DNA from: PGYR01 sp034670025
GTDB lineage: Bacteria; Bacteroidota; Ignavibacteria; Kapaibacteriales; UBA2268
Reading direction: 5' to 3'
Length of the DNA: 64,000 nt
Assembly: GCA_034670025.1 (NCBI GenBank)
Contig: JAXMOE010000003.1
Span: 1-64,000 of the forward strand
In this document: in pieces, positions 54,296 through 63,925 of the stretch
Position numbering within the stretch: position 1 is the stretch's first letter
Layout of the letters: each line of letters starts with the position of its first letter
Made by a program: the position numbers and the translations under genes
The notes under the pieces: model-generated
Seen by the model: the letters and a program-made list of their open reading frames with translations, nothing else
The model's database searches: none
What the model was told of the DNA's origin: nothing

Positions 54296-56707
54296 ATGAA
54301 ATTATCATACAATTGGCTAACAGAATACGTAGAAATACCAGTCACAACCGATGAGTTGGTAGATATACTAACGACTACTGGGCTCGAAGTAGAAGAAGTA
54401 ACAGACGACCGAAAGAAATTTGACGGCTTTTACACAGCACGAATCACAAAAATTGAGCCACACCCCGACGCAGACAAGTTGCAACTCTGTACCGTGGACT
54501 CTGCTAATGGTGAGCAAACTGTAGTTTGTGGTGCACCCAATGTTAAAGTAGGGCAAAATGTAGTACTGGGAACTGAGGGTGCAACAGTGCCGTCGGCAGG
54601 ATTCCAACTATCAAAGCGTAAGATAAGAGGCGTAGAGTCCAACGGAATGATATGCAGCAAAATGGAGTTAGAACTCGGCGAAGACCACGACGGAATATGG
54701 GAATTGCCCGATGGAGTGGAGCCAAGCCAATCGCTTGCTGATTATTTAGAATTGGACGATGTCATATTTGAAATAGCAATAACCCCCAACAAGGGTGATT
54801 GCCTTAGCCATTACGGTATTGCTCGTGATTTGGCTGCTTACTTTGGTACAAAGGCGAAATTGCCCGACACAGCTCACAATTCAAACGAAACTGATGTTTC
54901 TGATTCTGTAGAAATAGAGATAGAGAACACCGAAGCTTGCCCACGCTATGCAGCAAAAGTTGTACGTGGAGTAAAAGTTGGAGAGTCTCCCGATTGGCTA
55001 AAGAAAAAGCTAACTGCCATTGGGCTTAGACCAATAAACAATGTAGTCGATGCTACTAATTTTGTACTAATGGAGCTTGGGCAACCACTCCACGCTTTTG
55101 ACTATGACTTAGTTGCAGGCAAGAAGATAGTAGTGAAAAATGCTACTGATAAACAGAAATTCACAACCCTCGATGACAAAGAACGCACGTTAGATTCAGA
55201 AATGCTAATGATATGCGATGCCGAAAAGCCAATTGCTGTAGCAGGAGTTATGGGTGGTGGCAACTCAGAAGTATCGGACGGCACCGTAAATGTACTGATA
55301 GAGTCTGCATACTTTGCACCGAACTCAGTCCGCAGAACAGCCAAAAAGCTCGGCATCAACAGCGATGCTTCGTACAGGTTTGAACGAGGTGTTGACATAG
55401 ATGCTGTGGAGTTAGCTGCCAACAGATGTGCTCAGCTATTGGAACAAGTAGCAGGCGGAAGCGTTGAACATGGAATAGTAGACAGCTATCCGAATAAGAA
55501 AGAAAATATTACAGTATCACTTAGGTACACCCGAGTAGAAAAAGTAATTGGTATTAAGTTAGAAAAAGCAAAAATAAACGAAATATTAACATCATTGAAC
55601 TTCAAATTAGTAAGTGATAACGATGAAAAAGCAGAATTTGAGATTCCTAACTATAGACACGATATAGAAGCTGAGATTGATTTGATAGAAGAAGTTATCC
55701 GTATGTATAACTACGATAACTTAACTCCACAGTTCTTCGCTAATGTATCATTCGATTCAAGGAAAATGCCCAAGAAATTGGAAAAGCCACAAAGAAGAGA
55801 TGAGCTTCGTCACTTCCTAATCAACGGTGGTTTCAACGAATCGCTAACACAAAACCAGATAGACCCTGCTTCGGCAGAGATATTTACAGAGTCGCCAGTG
55901 GTTGTCTCTAATCCTTTGGGACGTGATTTGTCTATTATGCGTCCGTCACTTATTCCGTCTATGCTCAGAGTAATCAGCAGGAATATAAGATTGGGAACAA
56001 GCGACTTACAACTGTTTGAAGTTGGAAAATCATTCGAATCGAACGATGATGAAGGCAACACGGTAAAAGGGATAGAAGAGAAAGAAAACTTACTAATAGC
56101 TATTACGGGCAAAGAAGCACCGAGCAATTGGAGCATGAAAAGTACAGAAGTAAGCTATTATAATATAAAAGGTTTATTGGAAAATATAATAGAATTTGCT
56201 AAGTTGAAAAACATAAAGTTTAAGCAAGAAGCAACAGTTGGGTTTGGTGGCAATAGCTGCGGTATATACCAAGGTAAGAGTAAGCTCGGTCACTTCGGTG
56301 AGTTGGACGTGCGAATACTGAAGCAATACGATGTGGAGCAGCCAGTATTTGCAATCGAATTAGATTTGACCAAGTTATATGAAATAGAAAAAGAGCCAAG
56401 CAAGTACAACACTGTATCGGCATTCCCTTCTACAAGCCGCGATTTGGCATTTGTACTGGACGAAGGAACAGATGCAGGCAAGATACTGACTTTGATAGAA
56501 TCGAACGGTGGCAAATACTTGAAATCTGCTGATATATTCGATGTATATACTGGCGACAATTTGCCAGACGGCAAGAAGAGCGTTGCATACTCTATGGAGT
56601 TTGTCTCCACAGAGCGAACGCTGAAAGATGCTGATATAGATAAGGTAATTGGTAAGTTGGTTAATAATATAGAAAACACCTTCAAAGCACAATTGCGTAA
56701 GTCATAA
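54296..56707 (+). CDS. pheT: Phenylalanine-tRNA ligase beta subunit
   Basis: The 803-residue protein is a full-length PheT: MKLSYNWLTEYVEIPVTTDE at the start, a tRNA-binding (EMAP) domain at about 40-150 (ITKIEPHPDADKLQLCTVDS), the B3/B4 editing domain (TPNKGDCLSHYGIARDLAAY and INNVVDATNFVLMELGQPLH), the B5 domain, and a C-terminal ferredoxin-fold anticodon-binding domain (SAFPSTSRDLAFVLDEGTD). With PheS it charges tRNA-Phe. PheS is not in this window. Confidence 0.97.
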   Translation: MKLSYNWLTEYVEIPVTTDELVDILTTTGLEVEEVTDDRKKFDGFYTARITKIEPHPDADKLQLCTVDSANGEQTVVCGAPNVKVGQNVVLGTEGATVPSAGFQLSKRKIRGVESNGMICSKMELELGEDHDGIWELPDGVEPSQSLADYLELDDVIFEIAITPNKGDCLSHYGIARDLAAYFGTKAKLPDTAHNSNETDVSDSVEIEIENTEACPRYAAKVVRGVKVGESPDWLKKKLTAIGLRPINNVVDATNFVLMELGQPLHAFDYDLVAGKKIVVKNATDKQKFTTLDDKERTLDSEMLMICDAEKPIAVAGVMGGGNSEVSDGTVNVLIESAYFAPNSVRRTAKKLGINSDASYRFERGVDIDAVELAANRCAQLLEQVAGGSVEHGIVDSYPNKKENITVSLRYTRVEKVIGIKLEKAKINEILTSLNFKLVSDNDEKAEFEIPNYRHDIEAEIDLIEEVIRMYNYDNLTPQFFANVSFDSRKMPKKLEKPQRRDELRHFLINGGFNESLTQNQIDPASAEIFTESPVVVSNPLGRDLSIMRPSLIPSMLRVISRNIRLGTSDLQLFEVGKSFESNDDEGNTVKGIEEKENLLIAITGKEAPSNWSMKSTEVSYYNIKGLLENIIEFAKLKNIKFKQEATVGFGGNSCGIYQGKSKLGHFGELDVRILKQYDVEQPVFAIELDLTKLYEIEKEPSKYNTVSAFPSTSRDLAFVLDEGTDAGKILTLIESNGGKYLKSADIFDVYTGDNLPDGKKSVAYSMEFVSTERTLKDADIDKVIGKLVNNIENTFKAQLRKS

Positions 56708-56742
56708 ATTAATTATAATGTTATCAAAATAGAAGATACGAT

Positions 56743-57960
56743 ATGGTAAGTGATTCATTAGTACTAAAAATAAACGAGTTCAAAGAGCTATTGGTCAGCG
56801 CGTCTTCGCAGCTAAGTGAGCTGAAAGCAGAAAACGCTACTCTGAAAGAGAAGAATAATGAGCTGTACCAAACTCTGATGAGCAATGACGATTCGCTTTC
56901 GGAAGTGAAAGACACCGAATCGGAGCTACGCCAAAAAGTAAAGGCACAGGAATACAGAATAGAACAATTGGTAAGTGAAAACCAAACACTCAACGAAGAG
57001 ATAGAAGACAAGGACTTACAAGCAGAAGAAAAAGACGAGAAGGTCGGCGAGATTCAAAGCAAGTTAGACGAATTCAATTCTAAACTGACTGAGCTGGAAG
57101 ATGAGCTAACAGACAAAAACAGAAAGCTAAACAACCTGGAAACGAATCAGTATCACTTAAAAAAAGAGTTAGCTGAAAAGAAAGTAACCTTATTGACTGT
57201 TGACAATACTATAACAGAGCACAAAGAAGAAAGTGCTAAGCTAAAAAATGAGTTGTACCACGCAAACCAAAAGTTAGAGCAATTCCCTGAGTTAAAGAAA
57301 AAAGCTAAGGAATATGATGAATTTATAGAAGCAGCAAAGACAGACGAAGAAGAATATTTGAAAAATATAGCCGATCTGAAGCAGCTAACCCACTTGTTGG
57401 AAGAAGAGCACGGCAAAGAGAAGAAAATGTTCGAAGCATCTGTTGCAGACAAAGAGCAACAAATAGAGTTGTTAGAGAAAAAGATTGAAGTTCTTAGGGA
57501 TTCGGATACAAAAGAAGCCAAGAATAAAACACTTGCAGAAGAAATAGCTCAGTTGCAAGAAAAGTTAGACGCTAAAGAAAAAGAGGTCAATGACTTGAAT
57601 GATGCTGGCTACGGTGTGTTGGGTCAGACTTTGTTCGGTAGTATGAATTTTGATGATGTTGATGTGAAGCGTGAATCAGGTAAAGTCGGCGAAATGCAAG
57701 AGAAAGTTGACAAAGCCGAGTTTAGAATGAAGCTATTAGTTGATGAAAACCAAGAAATTAAGCAAGAAGTAGATGAGCTAAAAGTTAAGAAAGAAAGCTT
57801 AGAAGCATTGGTAAAGAAAAGATACAAGCAAATACAGATTTTGGAAGAAGAGCTAAGCAATGCGATTGATTACAAAATGAAAACCAAAGAGAGTCGTCTT
57901 AAATTAGCAGATAGTTTGGAAAAATATCTACACAAAATTGAAAATATCATTGAAAATTAA
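56743..57960 (+). CDS. Coiled-coil protein between pheT and zapA
   Basis: This 405-residue protein is almost entirely heptad coiled coil (LSELKAENATLKEKNNELYQ, VSENQTLNEEIEDKDLQAEE, LKVKKESLEALVKKRYKQIQ), broken near 280-300 by a short insert GYGVLGQTLFGSMNFDDV. No signal peptide or membrane segment. The next gene encodes ZapA, so a ZapB-like or other division-associated scaffold role is possible, but this is inferred from neighbourhood only. Confidence 0.7.
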   Translation: MVSDSLVLKINEFKELLVSASSQLSELKAENATLKEKNNELYQTLMSNDDSLSEVKDTESELRQKVKAQEYRIEQLVSENQTLNEEIEDKDLQAEEKDEKVGEIQSKLDEFNSKLTELEDELTDKNRKLNNLETNQYHLKKELAEKKVTLLTVDNTITEHKEESAKLKNELYHANQKLEQFPELKKKAKEYDEFIEAAKTDEEEYLKNIADLKQLTHLLEEEHGKEKKMFEASVADKEQQIELLEKKIEVLRDSDTKEAKNKTLAEEIAQLQEKLDAKEKEVNDLNDAGYGVLGQTLFGSMNFDDVDVKRESGKVGEMQEKVDKAEFRMKLLVDENQEIKQEVDELKVKKESLEALVKKRYKQIQILEEELSNAIDYKMKTKESRLKLADSLEKYLHKIENIIEN

Positions 57961-58017
57961 AATATTTTTGATATTATAGTATAGTTTACAAAGTGTGAAC
58001 TTAATAAAAAGACAAGA

Positions 58018-58308
58018 TTGATGAGAAATACTGTAAAAGTAAAAATTGGAAATAAAGACTACAATTTATCTAACGACGGTAGTGACATAGACATAGTAGA
58101 AAGTGTTGCTAAAGTTAATAAAATGTATGATTTTGTAAGAGAAAATATTTTAAGCCGTTCTGCTTCCGAGCAGGATGTAGCTGCTCTTTCTGCCCTTAAC
58201 TTGGTAGAAGAAGCTGAAATTAAAGAAAATAAATACAAAGAGAATTTAGATTACTTGGAAAATGAATTAGAAAATATGTCAAACATACTTAAAGAATCAT
58301 TATTGTAA
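58018..58308 (+). CDS. zapA: Cell division protein ZapA
   Basis: This is a 96-residue ZapA: MRNTVKVKIGNKDYNLSN for the beta-hairpin head, VESVAKVNKMYDFVRENI and QDVAALSALNLVEEAEIKEN for the dimerising helix. ZapA binds FtsZ and bundles protofilaments at midcell. It lies 57 bases after the coiled-coil gene and 64 bases before a 6S-like RNA, in a conserved type of neighbourhood. Confidence 0.85.
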   Translation: MMRNTVKVKIGNKDYNLSNDGSDIDIVESVAKVNKMYDFVRENILSRSASEQDVAALSALNLVEEAEIKENKYKENLDYLENELENMSNILKESLL

Positions 58309-58372
58309 TCTATTCTACTGTATTTACTTACACCACATTTGCTCTTTAGCAGTATAAAATAATATTAAACTC

Positions 58373-58640
58373 GCGTTTACTATCCTTGTCTTACGTAATA
58401 GAATCTATAACTACTATAATAGGGAATTAGACTTCGATTATTGATATCGGGCCGCAAGGTGCAATCTTTTGATTGTGTTTAATCAGTCTTCGGTTATTTA
58501 TAGAACTGAAGAAGGATCGGCGGATTTTAGATATAGTTGAGCTTTTACCCACCGTGTTTGACTTGGGTTCAACACGTCACATTGGTCACAAATGCTTAAT
58601 GGCTGTGGCCTTATAGGATAGTAAACGCTTTTATTTTTTT
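58373..58640 (+). ncRNA. ssrS: 6S-like RNA candidate between zapA and rny
   Basis: Perfectly complementary ends GCGTTTACTATCC (58373-58385) and GGATAGTAAACGC (58616-58628) form a 13-pair closing stem, followed by a T-rich stretch. Inside are a CAATC-TTTT-GATTG hairpin, a CTTCGGTT/AACTGAAG hairpin and CGTGTT/AACACG. The length of about 256 bases and the zapA-RNA-rny position match the 6S RNA gene seen in this group. Structure matches the long open duplex of 6S RNA only in outline. It is not tmRNA or RNase P RNA, whose signatures are absent. Confidence 0.6.
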
Positions 58641-58678
58641 TATACTCTCATCATGCTAATACATTACATGGAGAACAA

Positions 58679-60247
58679 ATGGACGACTCAATGATGCTGG
58701 CTATCGGCATAGGTATTGCAATAGCTGCCGTTTTAGGTGCAGTGGCTTACTTAGGCGGTAAAAAAGCAGGCGACAAGAAAATAGCCGAGGCAGAAGCCAA
58801 AGCCAAAGACATAATCGATAAGACTTACCAAAAATCTAATAGAATAAAGAAAGAGAAGAAATTAGAGCTGAAAGATGAGTGGCGTAAGAAAAAGCAAGAG
58901 TTCGACGACACTTACAAATCGAAAAAAGAAGAGCTAAGGATAAAAGAAACTGCTGTTCAGACAAGAGAGAAAGGAATAGATGATAAGTTGGATATAATTC
59001 TGAAGAAAGAGAAAAACCTCCACAACTTTGAACAAGACTTAAAAAGAAAAGATAAGCACCTAAGCGAAAAAGAAAAGAAAACTGATCAGATGTTTGATGA
59101 AATGACGCAAAAGTTAGAGCAAGTTTCGGGAATGTCAAGAGAAGAAGCAAGGAAAAAAATATACGAGGAGTTGGCTACAACGGTCAAAAAACGCTCTGCA
59201 CAGAAGCTAAATCAGATTAGAGAAGATTATAAGCTAAAAGCAAGAAAAGAAGCTGTGAACATAGTTGTTGGAGCTATACAGCGTTCTGCTTCCGATATTG
59301 CTATTGACAATACTGTATCTGTTGTGCAGTTAGAAAGCGACGATATGAAAGGTAGAATAATTGGGCGTGAAGGACGTAACATACGTGCATTCGAAGCAGC
59401 TACTGGCATCGATTTGATTATTGATGATACCCCAGAAGCAGTTATCATATCTGGTTATGACCCATTCCGTAGAGAGGTTGCCAAACGTTCTTTGGAAACA
59501 CTAATGCTCGATGGCAGAATACACCCTGCTAGAATTGATGAAGTAGTTACTAAAGTAGAAAAAGAATTAGAAGAAGAGATAGTAGAAGTAGGGCAAAAAG
59601 CATTGCTCGACCTCGGTCTGTCGAATATGAAATCGGGATTAGTTTACCACGTTGGTAAAATGAAGTATCGTTCGAGCTACGGTCAGAACTTGCTGAATCA
59701 CTCTATTGAGGTTGCAAATATCTGTGGTATTATGGCTGCACAATTGGACTTAGATGTCAACACTGCCAAAAGAGCTGCATTGCTCCACGATATTGGTAAG
59801 TGTGCTCCTAAGGAAATGGAAGGACCACATGCAATGGTTGGTATGGAATTGGCAATGAAATACAAGGAAAAGCCAATTATCTGTAATGCAATTGGTGCTC
59901 ACCACGAAGATATAGAAATGGAATCTCCAATTGCCGTATTGGTACAAGCTGCCGATTCGATAAGTGGAGCCAGACCTGGTGCAAGACGTGAATCTCTTGA
60001 GAATTACATAAAAAGATTAGAGAAATTAGAATCGATTGCTAATCAGTGGGATGGCGTTGTTAAAACTTACGCTATTCAAGCTGGTCGTGACCTTAGGGTT
60101 ATAGTAGAACCGTCGAAAGTGAGCGATGCTACTGCTGACGAAATGGCTGACGACATAGCAAGCAGAATCCAAGAGGATATGGAATATCCAGGACAGATTC
60201 AAGTTACTGTTATTCGCGAAAAACGTTCTGTGGCTATGGCGAAGTAA
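58679..60247 (+). CDS. rny: Ribonuclease Y
   Basis: This is a 522-residue RNase Y. An N-terminal membrane segment (MMLAIGIGIAIAAVLGAVAY) is followed by a long coiled coil at 30-190, then a KH domain (ESDDMKGRIIGREGRNIRAF), and an HD domain (NLLNHSIEVANICGIMAAQL, AALLHDIGKC with the catalytic His-Asp). It initiates mRNA decay from the inner membrane. GGAG lies 6 bases before the start, and a strong bidirectional terminator follows. Confidence 0.97.
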   Translation: MDDSMMLAIGIGIAIAAVLGAVAYLGGKKAGDKKIAEAEAKAKDIIDKTYQKSNRIKKEKKLELKDEWRKKKQEFDDTYKSKKEELRIKETAVQTREKGIDDKLDIILKKEKNLHNFEQDLKRKDKHLSEKEKKTDQMFDEMTQKLEQVSGMSREEARKKIYEELATTVKKRSAQKLNQIREDYKLKARKEAVNIVVGAIQRSASDIAIDNTVSVVQLESDDMKGRIIGREGRNIRAFEAATGIDLIIDDTPEAVIISGYDPFRREVAKRSLETLMLDGRIHPARIDEVVTKVEKELEEEIVEVGQKALLDLGLSNMKSGLVYHVGKMKYRSSYGQNLLNHSIEVANICGIMAAQLDLDVNTAKRAALLHDIGKCAPKEMEGPHAMVGMELAMKYKEKPIICNAIGAHHEDIEMESPIAVLVQAADSISGARPGARRESLENYIKRLEKLESIANQWDGVVKTYAIQAGRDLRVIVEPSKVSDATADEMADDIASRIQEDMEYPGQIQVTVIREKRSVAMAK

Positions 60248-60273
60248 GATAGATTAAGATTAGATTTATAATT

Positions 60274-60311
60274 AAAGCAAATGGATGAAAATTCATTTGC
60301 TTTTTTTTTTG
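60274..60311 (+). terminator. Intrinsic terminator after rny
   Basis: AAAGCAAATG (60274-60283) pairs with CATTTGCTT (60294-60302), with T run to 60311. It can serve both the rny transcript and the converging ABC exporter operon. Confidence 0.85.
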
Positions 60312-60315
60312 AGTT

Positions 60316-60987
60316 TTAACTGATTATCACACCGTCTTCCATTTCTATTATTCTATCAGTTTTGTCGGCAAAGTCTTTGTCATGAGTTACTACCAGTAGG
60401 GACATGTTTTTTTCTTGGCTCAAATCTTTGAATATATTAAATACATTTTCCGAATTTTTACTATCCAAATTCCCTGTCGGTTCGTCACCCATTATTATAT
60501 CTGGGTCATTGATTAGTGCCCTTGCTATTGATACTCTTTGCTTTTGTCCACCCGAAATCATACTTGCTTTTTTCAAAGCTTGGTCCTTTATTCCAAGTAA
60601 ATCCAATTTTTCATAAGCATCTTTTTTAATCTCTTTGTCTGATTTTAGAGCTAATTTTCTGGCTGGTAGCATTACATTATCTAACACAGTAAATTCAGGG
60701 AGTAAATAGTGGAATTGGAATACAAAACCAATATGTTTGCTTCTCAATACTGCAAGTTCCCTCTGCTTTTTACCCGATACTTTTTCACCAGAAAGATACA
60801 AATCGCCTGTGTAGTCGGTGTCCATAGTCGATAGAATATAGAGCAATGTAGATTTGCCACATCCCGATTTGCCCATAATCGAGACAAACTCACCAAAGTC
60901 AATGTTGAGACTGATGTCTTTCAGTACATGGAACTCTACTGGCTTGTGGAAATATTTGTTGATATTATTGGATTTAAGTACTGACAT
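60316..60987 (-). CDS. ABC transporter ATP-binding protein (MacB/LolD type)
   Basis: The 223-residue ATPase has Walker A GKSGCGKSTLL near 40, the Q-loop, the signature MISGGQKQRVSIARALI near 145, and Walker B DIIMGDEPTGNLD. It is closest to the MacB/LolD branch that energises FtsX-type permeases. It starts on the base directly after the permease gene, forming a three-gene exporter operon. Confidence 0.95.
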   Translation of the reverse strand: MSVLKSNNINKYFHKPVEFHVLKDISLNIDFGEFVSIMGKSGCGKSTLLYILSTMDTDYTGDLYLSGEKVSGKKQRELAVLRSKHIGFVFQFHYLLPEFTVLDNVMLPARKLALKSDKEIKKDAYEKLDLLGIKDQALKKASMISGGQKQRVSIARALINDPDIIMGDEPTGNLDSKNSENVFNIFKDLSQEKNMSLLVVTHDKDFADKTDRIIEMEDGVIIS

Positions 60988-62250
60988 TTATTGGCCTCTT
61001 ATTATTTCTACTGGGTCTATGTTTTCAGCTTTGCGAGCAGGCAAATAGCCAGCAAGAAAAGTAGAGATAACCGCAAAAACAATGGCTATAATATAAAACA
61101 TTGGGTCATAGTTAATTGGGTAGGTTTTGATAGTAGGCAAAGCTTCTGTTTCAAAGCTGGTCATATCAATAGCCAACGAACCCAAATACCCCACTAATAG
61201 TCCAATAATACCTCCCACTAATCCAATTATAAGAGCTTGGCTGATGAATATTCTCTTTACGTCTGCACCAGTAAATCCAACGGCTTTCAATATAGCTATA
61301 TCGTTCATTTTTTCATATATCAACATATTCAATATATTATATATACCAAAGCCCGCAACAATGAGTAATGTGATGGAAACAGCATAGGTAATTAAATTTC
61401 TAATCTCGCTACCTGTGTCAAACTGAGCATTGGCAGTTTGTATATCTACTGCACTTAGGTTGTAATTTCGTTCTATGTTTTCGGCTATTGTAGGAGATTT
61501 ATTCAAATCGTACAGCTTTACATTAATATCAGTTATGTAATTCCTTCCTTTCCCCAATAGTTTCTGTGCTGTTGATAGGTTCACATAGCTTTGCACATTG
61601 TCAACCTCAGATAATCCACTCTGGTAAAGACCTACTACTTTCAGTGGTAGCGAAGTGCCGTTGGATGCCATTATATTAACCTTGTCTCCTATACTCAGTG
61701 ACATTTTCTTGGCCACACCAGCACCCAACAGTATTCCATTCTTATTCTTAGTTAGTTCTTTGGTAGTGCTGCCCACTACGTAATCACCAAAGTTGAATAG
61801 TTTTGCTTCTTCCGAGGGGTTTATTCCTCTGATAGAGCCATTGAACTGAATGGAGCCAGCCACATAAAACGCCATTGCTGATGTTTGAGAGGTTACTCCT
61901 TTGACCATCTTATCCTTCTTCAGGTTAGCTATAAGTGGCAAAGCGTCGTGTATTTTCTCTAAGCTTACTTTCGGTTTTATAGACTTAATCACATTAAAAT
62001 TATTCTCAAATAATTCGGATTTGTCTATTGGCTGAGTGTCACTTGGTTCTATCTCGTTGAATATATGAATGTGGGGTGTCCTGTTGAGTACCAACCCATC
62101 GAGTAACCCATTGAGCCCCGTCATGAAACCCATCATAATTATGAATGTACTAATGCCAAACATAACCCCCAGTGCAGCTACTGAAGTTTGTTTGAACCTA
62201 GTTAACAGATGAGTTCTGGTTATACTCAATATGATTTTGAGGTTTCTCAT
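60988..62250 (-). CDS. ABC exporter permease (MacB/FtsX type)
   Basis: This is a 420-residue permease with an N-terminal membrane segment, a periplasmic MacB_PCD-like domain (GDKVNIMASNGTSLPLKVVG), and three C-terminal segments with the FtsX signature (IYNILNMLIYEKMNDIAILK, AGYLPARKAENIDPVEIIRG). It works with the adaptor and ATPase encoded in the same operon. Substrate is unknown. A TolC-like partner gene is not in the window. Confidence 0.92.
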   Translation of the reverse strand: MRNLKIILSITRTHLLTRFKQTSVAALGVMFGISTFIIMMGFMTGLNGLLDGLVLNRTPHIHIFNEIEPSDTQPIDKSELFENNFNVIKSIKPKVSLEKIHDALPLIANLKKDKMVKGVTSQTSAMAFYVAGSIQFNGSIRGINPSEEAKLFNFGDYVVGSTTKELTKNKNGILLGAGVAKKMSLSIGDKVNIMASNGTSLPLKVVGLYQSGLSEVDNVQSYVNLSTAQKLLGKGRNYITDINVKLYDLNKSPTIAENIERNYNLSAVDIQTANAQFDTGSEIRNLITYAVSITLLIVAGFGIYNILNMLIYEKMNDIAILKAVGFTGADVKRIFISQALIIGLVGGIIGLLVGYLGSLAIDMTSFETEALPTIKTYPINYDPMFYIIAIVFAVISTFLAGYLPARKAENIDPVEIIRGQ

Positions 62251-63333
62251 CTATTCTGGTATTTTTATTTTTGTGTCAATGTTTATGCCATCCAATATTT
62301 CTACACTCTGCATATTTCGTTTTCCAACTTTTACTGTTGACATGCTGTCTTTTGTTTGTACTGTGTTCGATTCAGTCAAGTATTCTACTGGTATAGTCAT
62401 AACGTCTTTTTTAGTTTCTATGACTATGTTTGCTTCTCCAGCGAGCCCAGCGTAGAGTTTTTTGGGCATTTCAGTAAACTCTGCTTCTACTATGAATGAT
62501 AAGGTTTTCTGATTTTTAAGAGGATAAATCTTAGTGATTTTGCCTTCATAAGTGTTGTCAGAATAGGCATCCAATGAGATAATTACCAATTGATCTAACT
62601 CTATTTTGGATATATCAACCTCGTCCACTTCCATTGAAACTACAAAATCTTTTGTTTTGCCAAGCATTGCCAATGGCTCTTGGGTAGTGATTATTTCGCC
62701 TACTTCTTTACTTAGTGAATAGACGGTGCCATCAATTTTGGACTTTATGACAAAATCATCCAAATCGAGTTGTGTTCTTTCTAATCTGTTTTGCGATTGT
62801 TTGTAGTTTGTTCTCAATTCATTTTTTAGCTGTTTACGTTTGTTGAGCAAAGATTTGTGTTTGTTTTTGCTCACATCGTAGGCCAACTTAGCTGATTCGA
62901 GTGTTGACTTACTTCCAACGCTTTTCTTATACAATCTATCTCTTCTCATATATTCAAGCGAGTCTTGGGATAATTTTTCTTGACTCGAACGAATCTCGTT
63001 TTCCAAATTTTCTAACTCAGAGTAACTACCTTTGTACTTGCTTTTGGCTAATTCCAGATTGAGTTGAGCATTCTGATTTTCTATTCCTGCTTTGTCCGAA
63101 GTTATTATAGCAATAGAGTCCCCTATATTTACCTCTTCGCCTTCTTCCACATATATTTTGTTTATTATACCTGGAGTTATAGTGAATACATTATACTTTT
63201 CTTTTGGCTCTACTATTACGGTAGCATAGACCGAAATGGTAAGGTCTTGTTTTTCAGGAGTTATATATTCGCCCTCGTTGCTACAACTGAGCGCAAGGAA
63301 GGTTAGTATAATTAGTAAGTAATTTGTTCGCAT
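62251..63333 (-). CDS. HlyD/MacA-type efflux adaptor lipoprotein
   Basis: The 360-residue adaptor has a lipoprotein signal (MRTNYLLIILTFLALS|CSNEG), an N-terminal lipoyl-like half (TPGIINKIYVEEGEEVNIGD), a long helical hairpin at 80-180, a second lipoyl half, and a beta-barrel (ITKIYPLKNQKTLSFIVEAE). It bridges the inner-membrane exporter and an outer-membrane channel. Operon order is adaptor, permease, ATPase with no spacer. Confidence 0.92.
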   Translation of the reverse strand: MRTNYLLIILTFLALSCSNEGEYITPEKQDLTISVYATVIVEPKEKYNVFTITPGIINKIYVEEGEEVNIGDSIAIITSDKAGIENQNAQLNLELAKSKYKGSYSELENLENEIRSSQEKLSQDSLEYMRRDRLYKKSVGSKSTLESAKLAYDVSKNKHKSLLNKRKQLKNELRTNYKQSQNRLERTQLDLDDFVIKSKIDGTVYSLSKEVGEIITTQEPLAMLGKTKDFVVSMEVDEVDISKIELDQLVIISLDAYSDNTYEGKITKIYPLKNQKTLSFIVEAEFTEMPKKLYAGLAGEANIVIETKKDVMTIPVEYLTESNTVQTKDSMSTVKVGKRNMQSVEILDGINIDTKIKIPE

Positions 63334-63627
63334 TGTTTTCTATTGTTTTGTTATGTGGCTACTATAAAGTTAACAAATATCTCTGATTTGGAGCTTATTA
63401 ATTCAATTAATTTTTGCTCATTATTTAAAAATTACAATTTAAAATAAACAAAATCAACCACAACAATAGGAAAACCCATAAGGTCAGCACAAGACAATAG
63501 TGTAATACCTTTAAGTGATTGGGTAGTAACTATGCTCTTAGTAGAATTTTCTTAGGTGAGTTCACTTATATTTCACTACCTATAAACAGACTCTGTTTTT
63601 TATAATTTGGAGGTTTATATCCTTTTG
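63334..63627. other. Spacer upstream of the ABC exporter operon
   Basis: No gene or terminator could be supported in this 294-base AT-rich stretch. It should contain the promoter of the minus-strand exporter operon. Confidence 0.35.
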
Positions 63628-63831
63628 CTAATCATCTTTTTTAATCTTAATTGGCTTTAATTGCTTCATAAAATCGTCTATATATTTATCATCAATAAAT
63701 ATAAGTAAAACAGCAATCACAAATAAGGGGATAAGGAAAGTGGTATCAACATTAAGCGTTATAGCCAACAGCCCACTAATTGAGCTAGCTATCAACAAAT
63801 AAATGCCTATATGTCTTAATTTTGGTATCAT
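63628..63831 (-). CDS. Small two-segment membrane protein
   Basis: This 67-residue protein has two hydrophobic segments (YLLIASSISGLLAITLNVDT, LIPLFVIAVLLIFIDD) and a basic C-terminus (KQLKPIKIKKDD). No family is recognised. Its ATG at 63831 is the only one available for a frame of this length. Confidence 0.5.
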   Translation of the reverse strand: MIPKLRHIGIYLLIASSISGLLAITLNVDTTFLIPLFVIAVLLIFIDDKYIDDFMKQLKPIKIKKDD

Positions 63832-63925
63832 TGTATATATATACGGACAATTACTGCAAATAGTTTACTAATTAGTCCGTATTAGCTATTGATAAAAATT
63901 ATTATAAATATCTGGAGATAACATT

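Noticed and set aside
58373..58640. tmRNA or RNase P RNA
   Set aside because: The conserved tmRNA ends and tag frame and the RNase P GAGGAAAGTC core are absent.
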